The notes under the pieces: model-generated
What the model saw: the letters and a program-made list of their open reading frames with translations, nothing else
Told to the model about the DNA's origin: nothing
The model's database searches: none
Shown: one piece after another, positions 35,612 to 44,053 of the stretch
Numbering within the stretch: position 1 is the stretch's first letter
Layout of the letters: every line of letters begins with the position of its first letter
Origin: Pseudogracilibacillus sp037892545
Lineage (GTDB): Bacteria > Bacillota > Bacilli > Bacillales > Amphibacillaceae
NCBI RefSeq assembly: GCF_037892545.1
Contig: NZ_JBBKBG010000014.1
Coordinates: 1-55,632, forward strand
Direction: 5' to 3'
DNA: 55,632 nucleotides
Translations under genes and position numbers: made by a program

Positions 35612-36018
35612 AAACATCCCTCCAATAAAGTATTATATATTTCAAACATATTATAAAGCGCTTTCAATGTCAATATGGTCGAAAGTAAAAATTGTCACGA
35701 AGAATTTCATTACATATACCTTATTATGAGCATGCCATAACATATACAGAAGGCTGTTGTTAATAATGATATTTTTCATGACGAAAGTGAAGGAGGATTA
35801 TGCAACTTAACAACATTATTGAATAAAGGAGCAACAAATTAAACCCCACTCCTAGTTTAGAAGTGGGGTCATTTATATGCAAATAAAGAATTCATATCAT
35901 TTAATTTGGGCAAAGTACTGACGGAAGCGTTTTGCTACCGTCAATTTATGTGGGGGAGAGCCTTGCCCGCAAAAATCCAATCCAATTAGTAAGATGTATA
36001 TACTAATTGTATGATTCT
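35612..36018. other. Intergenic stretch with three hairpins, possible IS200/IS605-type remnant
   Basis: It contains CCCCACT/AGTGGGG (35844-35868), GACGGaAGC/GCTaCCGTC (35920-35942, one A-A mismatch) and a GC-rich tract near 35951-35970. An eight-codon frame starting at ATG 35803 follows AAGGAGG but has no known product. Imperfect hairpins of this kind mark ends of IS200/IS605 elements, yet no transposase frame is left. It separates the acyl-CoA ligase from the heme-protein operon. Confidence 0.3.
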
Positions 36019-38292
36019 TTATCCGTTAAACTGAATTTTTCTAATACGAATCACTAACATTGCAAGTGATCCAATTAATAATAAGCTGTACAGAATGATT
36101 TTGCTCGTGTCCCCTGTTTTAGGGTTTATTTGAGCATCATCTGTCCCATTATCTGTTGGTGTACCAATATTTGTTGCATTACCAAATGCTGGTTTATCCA
36201 TTTGATCATCAGTAGATGCAGATGCTTCATCTTTTCCATTAGATGTTCCTATATTATTTTCAAGGTTTTCATCAACATCGTATCCATGTTTTCCATCTAT
36301 TAATTCCATGCTGTCAGGATCCATGACAAGACGAGCATCATGTACAGTTTCATATAAACCTGGAACTGTAATTTTCATTGTTAAAGGAACAACTGTTGAT
36401 AAATCACTTGGCACAGCAAATTGAAGTACTGCTGTATCTTTTGCTTTATTTTCACTTACAATCGCAATGGACTTTCCATCTACTTCAATCCAATCAATCA
36501 TACTCCAGTTTGTTACTGTTACTTGTAAATAGTATTTTCCATTTTTCTCTAGTAATGTTCCTGGCTTTTTAAAGAAGTCATCTGCAACAGATGCTTCATC
36601 TTTTGTAGCATGTTTAATAGTATAGTCAATATTATACGCATTTACACCAACGTCAGTTTGGTTGGCTGGTTTCTTGCTTGGCTTTTTCCCTGAATTATTT
36701 GGGGGAGTATTAGAATCTCCTGGTTTCTTAGGGTTTTCATCATCCGCTTCCTCGTCCACCTCTTCTAAAGAATCAACATCCATGACAAGACGAGCTTTAT
36801 GTGTTGTTTCGTATAAACCAGGCACCGTTACTTTCATGCTTAACGGGACAATTTTAGAAAAATCTTTCGAAATCGGAATTTGAATTACTGCTTCGTCTTC
36901 TTTTTCATTTTCTTTTACAACTTTTATCTTGTTACCATCCGCTTTTAAATTGTCGATCATGCTCCAGCTTGTTACTGTTACTTCTAAGAAATATTTTCCA
37001 TTTTTCTCCACGATTTTTCCTGGCTTTTTAAAGAAGTTATCTGCTGCTGATGGTGCATCTTCCGTTTCATGCTTAATTACATAATCAATCGTTGATACTT
37101 TATCTTCTGCCTCAGGTTTTTCTTCTGGCTGTTCTGGTGTTTCTTCTGGTTGCTTAGGTTCTTCTTCATCTACTATCATTTCCGTTGCAATTGGTAGCTG
37201 ATTCACTTTTTTAATTGATTCGTCGTTTAATTCAATATCAAAATTTGCATTTCCGGAATAAACTTCTCCATTATATGGAGCTTTATATTCGACATATCCA
37301 TCCATTTTTGTTTGTAGCGCATCTACTTCAAAACCTAGTAATGTTTTCTTACCATCAACACCTTTTTCTACTGGTGCTTTACCATCCAATTCTAATTTTG
37401 TTACCGTCTCATTATCGTTAATCAAAATATAGAATATCGTTTTTCCATCTTTTACTTCAACATATGTTTCTTCCCCTAAATAACGAGCCATAGATGATGG
37501 ATTACCATTTTTAGAGTTAATAAATGCAGTATTGAATGAGTGTATTCCATTCCCTAATTCAATTGCAGTATTTTCATCTGGCTGTTCAGGTTCTTCTTCT
37601 GAATCAGTTTCTTCTCCAGATTCAGTTTCTTCTCCAGATTCATTTTCCTCTCCGGACTCAGTTTCCTCTCCGGACTCAGTTTCCTCTCCAGATTCAGTTT
37701 CTTCTCCAGATTCAGTTTCCTCTCCGGACTCAGTTTCCTCTCCAGATTCATTTTCTTCTCCGGACTCAGTTTCCTCTCCGGACTCAGTTTCCTCTCCGGA
37801 CTCAGTTTCCTCTCCAGATTCATTTTCTTCTCCGGATTCAGTTTCTTCATTGCCATCATATGAACTTGGATCCATCACTAAACGAGCATCATGCGTTGTA
37901 TCGTATAGACCAGGCACAGTTACTTTAAGACTTAATGAAACTTCTTCGGATAAATCATTTCCAACCGGAATGCGTACTACAGCAATATCTGTATTATCAT
38001 CTTCATTTATAATAGTTGCATCTATTTCGTTTGCTTTTAGATTACTAATCATACTATAACTCGTAATTGTTACTTCTAGATAGTTTATACCATCTTCCTT
38101 CACAATTATTCCTGGTTTTCCAAAGAAATTATCTGCCGTCGAAATTTCATCTTTCTCAGAATGTTTTATTACATAATCAATTGTATGTGTTGTGTTTTCC
38201 TCTGACACTCCAGTCTCAGCTAACACTGGCTGTTGGCTGAATAGGCTCATAAGAAGAAGTACTATTGAAAATATAATCGTTGGTTTTCTCAT
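36019..38292 (-). CDS. Cell-wall-anchored heme-binding protein with four NEAT domains
   Basis: 757 residues. Signal peptide 1-25; NEAT1 about 36-141; a stalk of 13 six-residue ESGEE(T/N) units at 152-229; NEAT2 about 243-360 (divergent); NEAT3 about 399-505; NEAT4 about 553-658; then NPKTG (723-727), a membrane helix and basic tail, the layout of a sortase-anchored protein. B. anthracis IsdC is anchored by sortase B at NPKTG. NEAT domains take heme from hemoproteins. NEAT1, 3 and 4 share the heme-pocket helix (S-x-A-D-x-FF) and a YxxxH strand motif (Tyr130/His134, Tyr494/His498, Tyr647/His651) where YxxxY is usual. It follows the IsdC-like gene by 24 bases. No sortase or heme permease gene is in the window. 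Confidence 0.9.
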   Translation of the reverse strand: MRKPTIIFSIVLLLMSLFSQQPVLAETGVSEENTTHTIDYVIKHSEKDEISTADNFFGKPGIIVKEDGINYLEVTITSYSMISNLKANEIDATIINEDDNTDIAVVRIPVGNDLSEEVSLSLKVTVPGLYDTTHDARLVMDPSSYDGNEETESGEENESGEETESGEETESGEETESGEENESGEETESGEETESGEETESGEETESGEETESGEENESGEETESGEETDSEEEPEQPDENTAIELGNGIHSFNTAFINSKNGNPSSMARYLGEETYVEVKDGKTIFYILINDNETVTKLELDGKAPVEKGVDGKKTLLGFEVDALQTKMDGYVEYKAPYNGEVYSGNANFDIELNDESIKKVNQLPIATEMIVDEEEPKQPEETPEQPEEKPEAEDKVSTIDYVIKHETEDAPSAADNFFKKPGKIVEKNGKYFLEVTVTSWSMIDNLKADGNKIKVVKENEKEDEAVIQIPISKDFSKIVPLSMKVTVPGLYETTHKARLVMDVDSLEEVDEEADDENPKKPGDSNTPPNNSGKKPSKKPANQTDVGVNAYNIDYTIKHATKDEASVADDFFKKPGTLLEKNGKYYLQVTVTNWSMIDWIEVDGKSIAIVSENKAKDTAVLQFAVPSDLSTVVPLTMKITVPGLYETVHDARLVMDPDSMELIDGKHGYDVDENLENNIGTSNGKDEASASTDDQMDKPAFGNATNIGTPTDNGTDDAQINPKTGDTSKIILYSLLLIGSLAMLVIRIRKIQFNG
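37607..37840. repeat. 18-bp in-frame tandem repeat in the NEAT protein stalk
   Basis: Thirteen units of 18 bases encode ESGEET or ESGEEN on the minus strand. The units fall into a few nucleotide variants (TCCAGATTCAG versus TCCGGACTCAG on the plus strand) arranged in blocks, which suggests expansion by slippage or unequal crossover. The opposite strand is also open through the array but has no start signal. Confidence 0.9.
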
Positions 38293-38316
38293 TTTACTTT
38301 CCTTTCCATCATATGA

Positions 38317-38991
38317 TTAATTTTTTGCAAAACGAGTTTCATAAATAACTAAAACTGCAATGGATGCTAATAATAAAAATACATATACACCAATCGGCGT
38401 TGTATCTCCTGTCTTAGGGTTCTTTTCCGTAGTATCATCTGCCTTAGGGTTCTTTTCCGCAGTATCATCTGCTCCTGCAGTTACTTGTTCTACTTCATCC
38501 TTTGCTTCTGTACTTTCTTCCGCACTTTCATTTGTTGCAGCTGGAATATTATCAGCATTAAAAACTACACGAACAGAATGATTATGATCATATTCCATTC
38601 CAGCAATTTCCTCTGGTACAACTACATGCATTTTCATATTAACTGGGTTAGATAAATCTCCAACTTCAAATTGAACTGTACGTGTATTTCCACTTTCACT
38701 TACATCTGTTGCACTTCCCATTGGTCCTGACATCGATTTAATCCAATCACTCTCATTTGTCGTTAATTGAATGTAATTCGCGCCATTCTTCACGACCAAT
38801 TTAGCAGGTTTTGTAAAATATCCATCAGCGATTGATGTGTTGTCACTCCCCGCTTCTTTCATTTCAAATGAAATATCATATGTACCATCCGCATATGTTG
38901 CTGCATATGCTTCACTATTCGGTGATACGAATTGAAATAAACTAAAAGTTATAATAGCAATAAACATGATGAAAGTCCTTTTCGTCTTCAT
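38317..38991 (-). CDS. isdC: IsdC-like single-NEAT heme-binding surface protein
   Basis: 224 residues from ATG 38991, six bases after GGAGGTG. Signal peptide 1-31 (cleavage after AYA); one NEAT domain about 33-146 with SIADGYFTKPA and the strand motif YDHNH (Tyr134/His138); an acidic spacer; sorting signal NPKTG (191-195), membrane helix and short tail. The spacer holds a decayed copy of the signal (EKNPKADDTTEKNPKTG). IsdC passes heme across the wall to the membrane transporter. First gene of a two-gene operon with the four-NEAT protein, divergent from a TetR gene. Confidence 0.85.
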   Translation of the reverse strand: MKTKRTFIMFIAIITFSLFQFVSPNSEAYAATYADGTYDISFEMKEAGSDNTSIADGYFTKPAKLVVKNGANYIQLTTNESDWIKSMSGPMGSATDVSESGNTRTVQFEVGDLSNPVNMKMHVVVPEEIAGMEYDHNHSVRVVFNADNIPAATNESAEESTEAKDEVEQVTAGADDTAEKNPKADDTTEKNPKTGDTTPIGVYVFLLLASIAVLVIYETRFAKN

Positions 38992-39308
38992 CGATTGCAC
39001 CTCCACATTATTTTTATATATACTAACCAGTATACAAATAACATTATATATACCAGATGGTTAATTAATCAAGTGAAATTAAACGTATTTTTTGGAAATT
39101 CTATCCATATACCGTAAGAACGTTGTCAAATCAACATTTATGCAATTTCTAAATAAATTGTGAACATGTATTTTTTTTACATAAAACGGTATTTTCACGA
39201 ACTACCATAAATTTACAATAAATTAACATATTACGAATAGCTATCTTTGATGATTTCACTTTTTATTGATAGAATAATGTTTATATATCTTTACTTGGAG
39301 TGAGTAAA
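38992..39308. promoter_or_regulatory. Divergent promoter region with a TetR-type palindrome
   Basis: It separates the NEAT operon and the tetR-family gene. TATACT-AACC-AGTATA (39019-39034) is a perfect palindrome with a 4-base centre, typical in size for TetR-family operators. A second, weaker site is ACCA-GA-TGGT (39052-39061). I saw no clear Fur box in this region. The rest is AT-rich with no gene. Confidence 0.5.
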
Positions 39309-39920
39309 ATGGAAAATTCTCAGCGACAATTAGGTCGACCACGCAAAAGTACAAATGAACTGTCAACAAAAGATACAATCTTACAAATAGCAACATTTTT
39401 ATTTTTAGAAAAAGGCTATCCGCTAATTTCTATGGACGATGTAGCACAACGAGCAGATGTAACAAAGGCGACTGTCTATTATCATTACAAAACGAAGGAT
39501 GATCTATTTACAGATGCTGTTGTTAAATTAATGGAGAGAATTACTGGTGGCATTAATAAAATCTTTTCCACAGATGAGCCATTTAAGGTGCAATTACATA
39601 AATTAGGGGTTGCACATTTACGTGCGACATCAGGAATGGATGTTAATTTATTTATGAAAGAAGCTCGACATTCTCTCTCACCTGAACATGAGGCCCAGTT
39701 AAAAGAAGCCGAAGACAAAATGTATCAAGCCATTGAAGATCGTATCCAACAATCGATTGATAAAAAAGAAATTCCACCGTGCAACACACATCTAGCAGCA
39801 TTATTATTTATGTCGATGTTATTAACTGGAAAAAATCACGAAAAATCATTTAATTCTTTAGAGGATCTTGTTGCACAAACAATTGAATTTTTCTGGAACG
39901 GTCTTGCACATCAAGAATAA
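39309..39920 (+). CDS. TetR/AcrR family transcriptional regulator
   Basis: 203 residues from ATG 39309, six bases after GGAGTG (a GTG at 39300 is possible). The N-terminal helix-turn-helix is clear: TILQIATFLFLEKGYPLISMDDVAQRADVTKATVYYHYKTKDDLF. The C-terminal part is the ligand/dimer domain and is too variable to name a ligand. It is divergent from the NEAT operon, with a palindrome between them, so it may control that operon and itself. Terminator at 39950-39969. Confidence 0.88.
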   Translation: MENSQRQLGRPRKSTNELSTKDTILQIATFLFLEKGYPLISMDDVAQRADVTKATVYYHYKTKDDLFTDAVVKLMERITGGINKIFSTDEPFKVQLHKLGVAHLRATSGMDVNLFMKEARHSLSPEHEAQLKEAEDKMYQAIEDRIQQSIDKKEIPPCNTHLAALLFMSMLLTGKNHEKSFNSLEDLVAQTIEFFWNGLAHQE

Positions 39921-39949
39921 ATTCATAGATGAAACCATTACATGAAAAT

Positions 39950-39969
39950 GCACTTCCAAATGGAGGTGC
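39950..39969 (+). terminator. Terminator of the tetR-family gene
   Basis: GCACTTCC / GGAGGTGC stem of eight pairs (one G-T), loop AAAT, followed by TTTCCTTCT. It begins 29 bases after the stop. Confidence 0.7.
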
Positions 39970-40164
39970 TTTCCTTCTATTCTCCTCTCATTACTCCTAA
40001 ACTAAACATCTAGTCACGATGAGACGAGGAAAGCCGTACTAATCGTTTTTACTTTCCCTATTTGCACCGTAAAGATGAATATAATTTTCTTTATATCATA
40101 TTGACAGATGAATAAGTTTTATGGTTTCATAAAATTATTACTTTAAGAGAGGAGCTAGAAACCG

Positions 40165-40824
40165 ATGCGAAAATCTTTACGATATCTCGTGCTTACATTA
40201 GCTATAATGCTCGTACTTGGAGCTTGTGGCAATAACAATGCTGATAATAATAATTCTACTCAAAACGCAGAAAATAATAGTACGAATAACAACGCCGAAG
40301 TGAATGATAATGATAATACTTCAGAAAATAATACTGCTGAAAATGAGGATGAATTATCAGCTATTCTTAAAACTATTGAGGAAGCGGACGATCAACTAAA
40401 CTTGAAACTAGGAGAAACTGGATCCTATGTTACAACGCTAGGTACATATGATATGACTGTTACATCAGCCGAATTAAAAGGTTATGAGTTCGAAGGCTAT
40501 GAATCTGAACTTGATTGTTGGGTAGTATTAGACATTACTATTAAAAATACATCAGATGAAGCATTACAGGCAGAAGATCTGATGGAAGCTATGGAATTAA
40601 CGGAAACAGAAGAGGGATCTGGTTACGGTGACTCTTCAGGTGCTTTTGAATCAGTAGAAGAATTTGAAGGTGAAATTGCTCCGAATGAAGAAAAAAGTGC
40701 ACAATTTGTTGCGTACGCGTATGATTCAGATACATATTTCTTCCGAAAAACTTCAGGAAACATTGCTGGTGGAAGTAGTAACCAAGTAATGTGGAAAATA
40801 GAAAAAGATGATATGAAGCAATAA
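40165..40824 (+). CDS. DUF4352-type lipoprotein
   Basis: 219 residues. Lipoprotein signal with lipobox LGAC and Cys21, a long Asn/Glu-rich low-complexity linker (about 22-68), then an immunoglobulin-like domain resembling DUF4352 (telokin-like): YDMTVTSAELKGYEFEGYESELDCWVVLDITIKNTSDEAL ... GEIAPNEEKSAQFVAYAYDSDTYFF. Such domains occur in surface lipoproteins of Firmicutes without a known biochemical role. The ATG at 40165 follows GAGAGGAG. A palindromic repeat copy starts 46 bases after its stop and lies before the terminator. Confidence 0.82.
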   Translation: MRKSLRYLVLTLAIMLVLGACGNNNADNNNSTQNAENNSTNNNAEVNDNDNTSENNTAENEDELSAILKTIEEADDQLNLKLGETGSYVTTLGTYDMTVTSAELKGYEFEGYESELDCWVVLDITIKNTSDEALQAEDLMEAMELTETEEGSGYGDSSGAFESVEEFEGEIAPNEEKSAQFVAYAYDSDTYFFRKTSGNIAGGSSNQVMWKIEKDDMKQ

Positions 40825-40870
40825 ACTTCGAATAACATGAAGGTGCAAGTGAGCTTTGTGATACAGGATA

Positions 40871-40956
40871 AGAAATGTATACAATTCTCTATAAAAAGGT
40901 GAAAAATCCTAATAAGTTCTAACTTAGCGAAAGCTGATGAACGAAGGTACATTTCT
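40871..40956. repeat. Palindromic intergenic repeat, copy B
   Basis: Ends AGAAATGTA (40871-40879) and TACATTTCT (40948-40956) are inverted. The inner ACTTAGCGAAAGCT (40922-40935) followed by GTACATTTCT matches ACTTAGCAAAGCT / GTACATTTCT of copy A at 14205-14321. The rest has diverged. As in copy A, it follows a lipoprotein gene. Confidence 0.45.
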
Positions 40957-40998
40957 ATACTCATGAATCATCCCATTGCTATCATTCCTTCATAGAAG

Positions 40999-41033
40999 AA
41001 CCAATAAAGTGGGCTATTACCGCTTTATTGGTT
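40999..41033 (+). terminator. Terminator downstream of the DUF4352 gene
   Basis: AACCAATAAAG / CTTTATTGGTT, perfect 11-base stem, followed by TTTTTC on the plus strand. 175 bases after the stop, so repeat copy B would be in the 3' untranslated region; it could also meet the convergent lysR gene. Confidence 0.8.
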
Positions 41034-41073
41034 TTTCTATTTTATATGCAAGGATAAAGTTTGGTCACCCTTG

Positions 41074-41952
41074 TTATTCCTGCAATAATTTTATAAATAC
41101 TTGTAATGCCTTCGATCGAAAAGGCGTGGCAATTAAAGTAGAAAACTTACGAGACAATGGTAATCCTTCGACAGGTAAAATTGTTACATCACCATCACGT
41201 AATTCTTTTTGGATTGCCCATTCCGACATCAAGCTAATTCCCATCCCCTTTTCAACTAAACTTTTAATAGGTTGTGTACTTCCTAATGTTAGCGTGCTTT
41301 TCGGCTGAATCTCAAGTTGTTGAAATACTTTATCTATTGCTGCACGTGTTCCAGAACCTTTCTCCCGTAAAAACCAATCCACTTGTTCTAATGACTTCGC
41401 CTCAATCTTATCCTTACGAAGATTTAATGGATGTTGTGGACTAGCAACAATATACATAAAATCTGTTGCAACGTCTTCCATAGTCAATTCTTTGTCTTGT
41501 ATAACGTCACCCTCAACAATCCCAATATCTAATTGATGTCTTTTCACAAGGTCAGCAATTTCCTTCGTATTCCCAATACTTACAATTGGCTTTATTTCTG
41601 GATAATTTCTTTTCATCTTCGCTAAAATTTCTGGTAGTACATATTCACCAAATGTATAACTTGCTCCAATGGATAACGGGCCAACAGGGTTATCAGTTAA
41701 GTCTTCCACTAAATTTTCCATGCGGTCATACAATGCGATAATTTCCTTTGCATGATGGTACACAATTTCTCCGGCTTTATTCAAATATACATATTTGTTC
41801 GTTCTTTCTAATAGTCGCTGCCCCATATTTTCCTCGAGCATCCGTATATACTGACTCACTGCAGGCTGGGTCATATGTAAAGCCTCTGCTGCTCGAGTAA
41901 AGTTTTGTTTTTCTGCCACCATGACAAATACTTCTAATTGTTGATCGATCAC
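41074..41952 (-). CDS. LysR family transcriptional regulator
   Basis: 292 residues from GTG 41952, five bases after AAAGGGG (a GTG at 41958 overlaps that site). The winged helix is at the N-terminus: LEVFVMVAEKQNFTRAAEALHMTQPAVSQYIRMLEENMGQRLLERT, followed by a two-lobed effector domain. It is divergent from a YeiH-type membrane protein gene, a common LysR/target arrangement. Relatives of this pair are linked to sulfur metabolism, but the effector cannot be read from the sequence. Confidence 0.88.
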   Translation of the reverse strand: MIDQQLEVFVMVAEKQNFTRAAEALHMTQPAVSQYIRMLEENMGQRLLERTNKYVYLNKAGEIVYHHAKEIIALYDRMENLVEDLTDNPVGPLSIGASYTFGEYVLPEILAKMKRNYPEIKPIVSIGNTKEIADLVKRHQLDIGIVEGDVIQDKELTMEDVATDFMYIVASPQHPLNLRKDKIEAKSLEQVDWFLREKGSGTRAAIDKVFQQLEIQPKSTLTLGSTQPIKSLVEKGMGISLMSEWAIQKELRDGDVTILPVEGLPLSRKFSTLIATPFRSKALQVFIKLLQE

Positions 41953-41976
41953 AATCACCCCTTTAATTATCCTATC

Positions 41977-41992
41977 ATAAGTATTTACTTAT
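41977..41992. promoter_or_regulatory. Palindrome between lysR and yeiH
   Basis: ATAAGTA-TT-TACTTAT, a perfect 7-base inverted repeat that includes a T-N11-A LysR box, 25 bases upstream of the regulator start. Probable autoregulatory and target operator. Confidence 0.5.
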
Positions 41993-42063
41993 TATCATCA
42001 TATCATTTAATTATTTAACTTATATCATTGTTCGCTTTATGATACATATAGGAGGTGTGTTTT

Positions 42064-43101
42064 ATGACATTAAAAAATACACAGAAAAACATAACATCAA
42101 CAAAACAGCTATCCTCCCAAAAAGCGTGGGTTGTTGGAGTCGCATTTACTTTTTTTATCGCATTGTTAGGGTATGTTTTATCTATTGTTCCAGGGTTTGC
42201 TCTTATCGGACAATTAGCCTGCGCAATCATTATTGCTGTCGCGTATCGTCAAATATTCGGTTATCCTGAAAAAATCCGACAAGGGATTCATTTTTCTTCT
42301 AAAAGACTATTACGTGTAGCAATCATCTTATACGGTTTAAAGTTAAACATTAACCTCGTCCTTAGTGATGGGCTTGGATTATTATTGCTTGATGCAGGTG
42401 TGATCATATTCGCTATATTTACAATGCTTGGTTTAGCAAAATTATGGAAGGCGGATAAAAATATCTCTCTTTTATTAGGGGTTGGAACGGGAGTTTGTGG
42501 GGCAGCAGCCATTGCTGCAGTTGCACCAATCATCCAATCAAGTGAAGAAGATACTGCCATTAGTGTCGGGATCATTGCTTTAATGGGGACGGTCTTTGCT
42601 ATTACGTATACGATTTTATGGCCTGTCCTTCCAATTGATGCTGTTCAGTATGGAATTTGGTCTGGAACTAGTTTACACGAAGTTGCGCACGTCGCATTAG
42701 CAGGAGCCCCTGCTGGAGAAAATGGTTTAGCTATTGCATTACTAAGTAAATTAGGTCGTGTTTTCTTGCTCGTGCCCCTTTGTTTTATTTTCATTGCTAT
42801 AATGAAACGTACAAACAAAGATAATAAATCTTCCGATGCTTCAATTGAATTCCCTTGGTTTTTAATTGGATTCATTGTATGTAGCTTTTTAGGCACATAT
42901 GTATTCGGACATTATATTCCGATGTCTGAAAATGTAATGGAAGGCATATCTACGTTAACTACTTGGTTCCTTACCGCCGCTATGGTTGGACTTGGGCTAA
43001 ATGTAAGTTTAAAAGACCTACGAGCACGAGCATTACGCCCATTAGTAGCGATGACTATTACATCTGTTTTATTATCATTTATTGTATATATCATCGTATA
43101 A
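42064..43101 (+). CDS. YeiH/UPF0324 family membrane protein (putative sulfate-type exporter)
   Basis: 345 residues from ATG 42064, seven bases after TAGGAGGT. About ten membrane helices. Family signatures: RQGIHFSSKRLLRVAIILYGLKLNI, GVGTGVCGAAAIAAVAPIIQSSEEDTAISV, and GTSLHEVAHVALAGA, with TAAMVGLGLNVSLKDLR near the end. The family is annotated as a putative sulfate exporter, but the substrate is not proven. Divergent from the LysR gene. Confidence 0.88.
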   Translation: MTLKNTQKNITSTKQLSSQKAWVVGVAFTFFIALLGYVLSIVPGFALIGQLACAIIIAVAYRQIFGYPEKIRQGIHFSSKRLLRVAIILYGLKLNINLVLSDGLGLLLLDAGVIIFAIFTMLGLAKLWKADKNISLLLGVGTGVCGAAAIAAVAPIIQSSEEDTAISVGIIALMGTVFAITYTILWPVLPIDAVQYGIWSGTSLHEVAHVALAGAPAGENGLAIALLSKLGRVFLLVPLCFIFIAIMKRTNKDNKSSDASIEFPWFLIGFIVCSFLGTYVFGHYIPMSENVMEGISTLTTWFLTAAMVGLGLNVSLKDLRARALRPLVAMTITSVLLSFIVYIIV

Positions 43102-43133
43102 TCGTTCATTTGCTGGATAAACGTGTGAATAAG

Positions 43134-43173
43134 GATAGGATAACATTTGATACAAACCATATGTCATCCTATC
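43134..43173 (+). terminator. Terminator of the YeiH-type gene
   Basis: GATAGGATaACAT / ATGTcATCCTATC, 13 positions with one mismatch, followed by six T on the plus strand; 32 bases after the stop. Confidence 0.75.
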
Positions 43174-43187
43174 TTTTTTCCGTTATG

Positions 43188-43967
43188 TTATCTTTTATCC
43201 AAACAATAAAAGTCTACTGTATTTTCATACAATTGTTCGTAAACAGCATCCACTGACAAATCTTTTATAGAAGCAATCATTTCGATTGATGCATGAAGCA
43301 TGTTAGGATGTGTCATTTCTCCACGGAATGGACCTTCAAAGGGCCATGGACCGTCTGTTTCTACTAATAAATTTTCGATCGGAGTTTGTGCAACGATTTG
43401 TTGAATCTTTCGTTTATAACAGACATCTGGTGTAACCGAAATAACATAATTTTGTTGAATGATTCGTTCTAATGTTTTTTGATCTCCTTTAAACCAATGA
43501 AAGTGAGCCTTTTTCACGCCAAACTCTTCTAATAATCCACATACTAGTGGTGCATCTTCATACACAGCATGCAAAATAATCGGTTTATCCATTCTCACAG
43601 CTAATTCTATAAATCTAGTTAATAGTTGTATATACGGAATAAGTTCTAGTTGTTCATTTTCTTTTCGTAAATAATACGGTAATCCTACCTCACCAATCGC
43701 TATCATTTTTTCTTTATTTTGCTCCATCCACGTAAAAAATCGATTCATTTCTGCCGTTGATGGTAATGGCTGTTCAGGATGGTAGCCGAACGCTGGTTTG
43801 ATACGATGGTCGTCCATCGCTATTTGTAATGTTTTTACCGCTGACTGATAATCGTTCGATACAGAAATTAACATTGCAATTTTCTCTGCCTCTAATTCGG
43901 TTAAGATTCTTTCCCTATCTTTATTATCATACCTATCCAAATGAATATGCGCATCGATTATATGCAT
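43188..43967 (-). CDS. TatD-family metal-dependent hydrolase
   Basis: 259 residues, a TIM-barrel amidohydrolase-like enzyme of the TatD/YcfH group. Metal ligands are visible: DAHIHLD at the N-terminus, AIGEVGLPYY (Glu), ILHAVYED, AHFHWFKGD, and the Asp in LLVETDGPWPFEG. Family members act as nucleases or on other phosphoesters; the exact substrate is not clear. Start ATG 43967 follows AAGGTGAT. Stand-alone, converging with yeiH. Confidence 0.85.
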   Translation of the reverse strand: MHIIDAHIHLDRYDNKDRERILTELEAEKIAMLISVSNDYQSAVKTLQIAMDDHRIKPAFGYHPEQPLPSTAEMNRFFTWMEQNKEKMIAIGEVGLPYYLRKENEQLELIPYIQLLTRFIELAVRMDKPIILHAVYEDAPLVCGLLEEFGVKKAHFHWFKGDQKTLERIIQQNYVISVTPDVCYKRKIQQIVAQTPIENLLVETDGPWPFEGPFRGEMTHPNMLHASIEMIASIKDLSVDAVYEQLYENTVDFYCLDKR

Positions 43968-44053
43968 CTAATCACCTTTATGTATTATTTTATTCCTTCC
44001 TATTACTGTATCAAACATAGCCTACATGAACGAATTATATTGATGTGCATTCC

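Noticed and set aside
35803..35829. An eight-codon peptide gene with a good ribosome binding site.
   Set aside because: Too short to support as a gene without conservation; noted only as part of the intergenic description.
37532..38059. A 175-codon antisense frame rich in SSPDSV repeats.
   Set aside because: It is the reverse strand of the ESGEE stalk repeat with no start signals.
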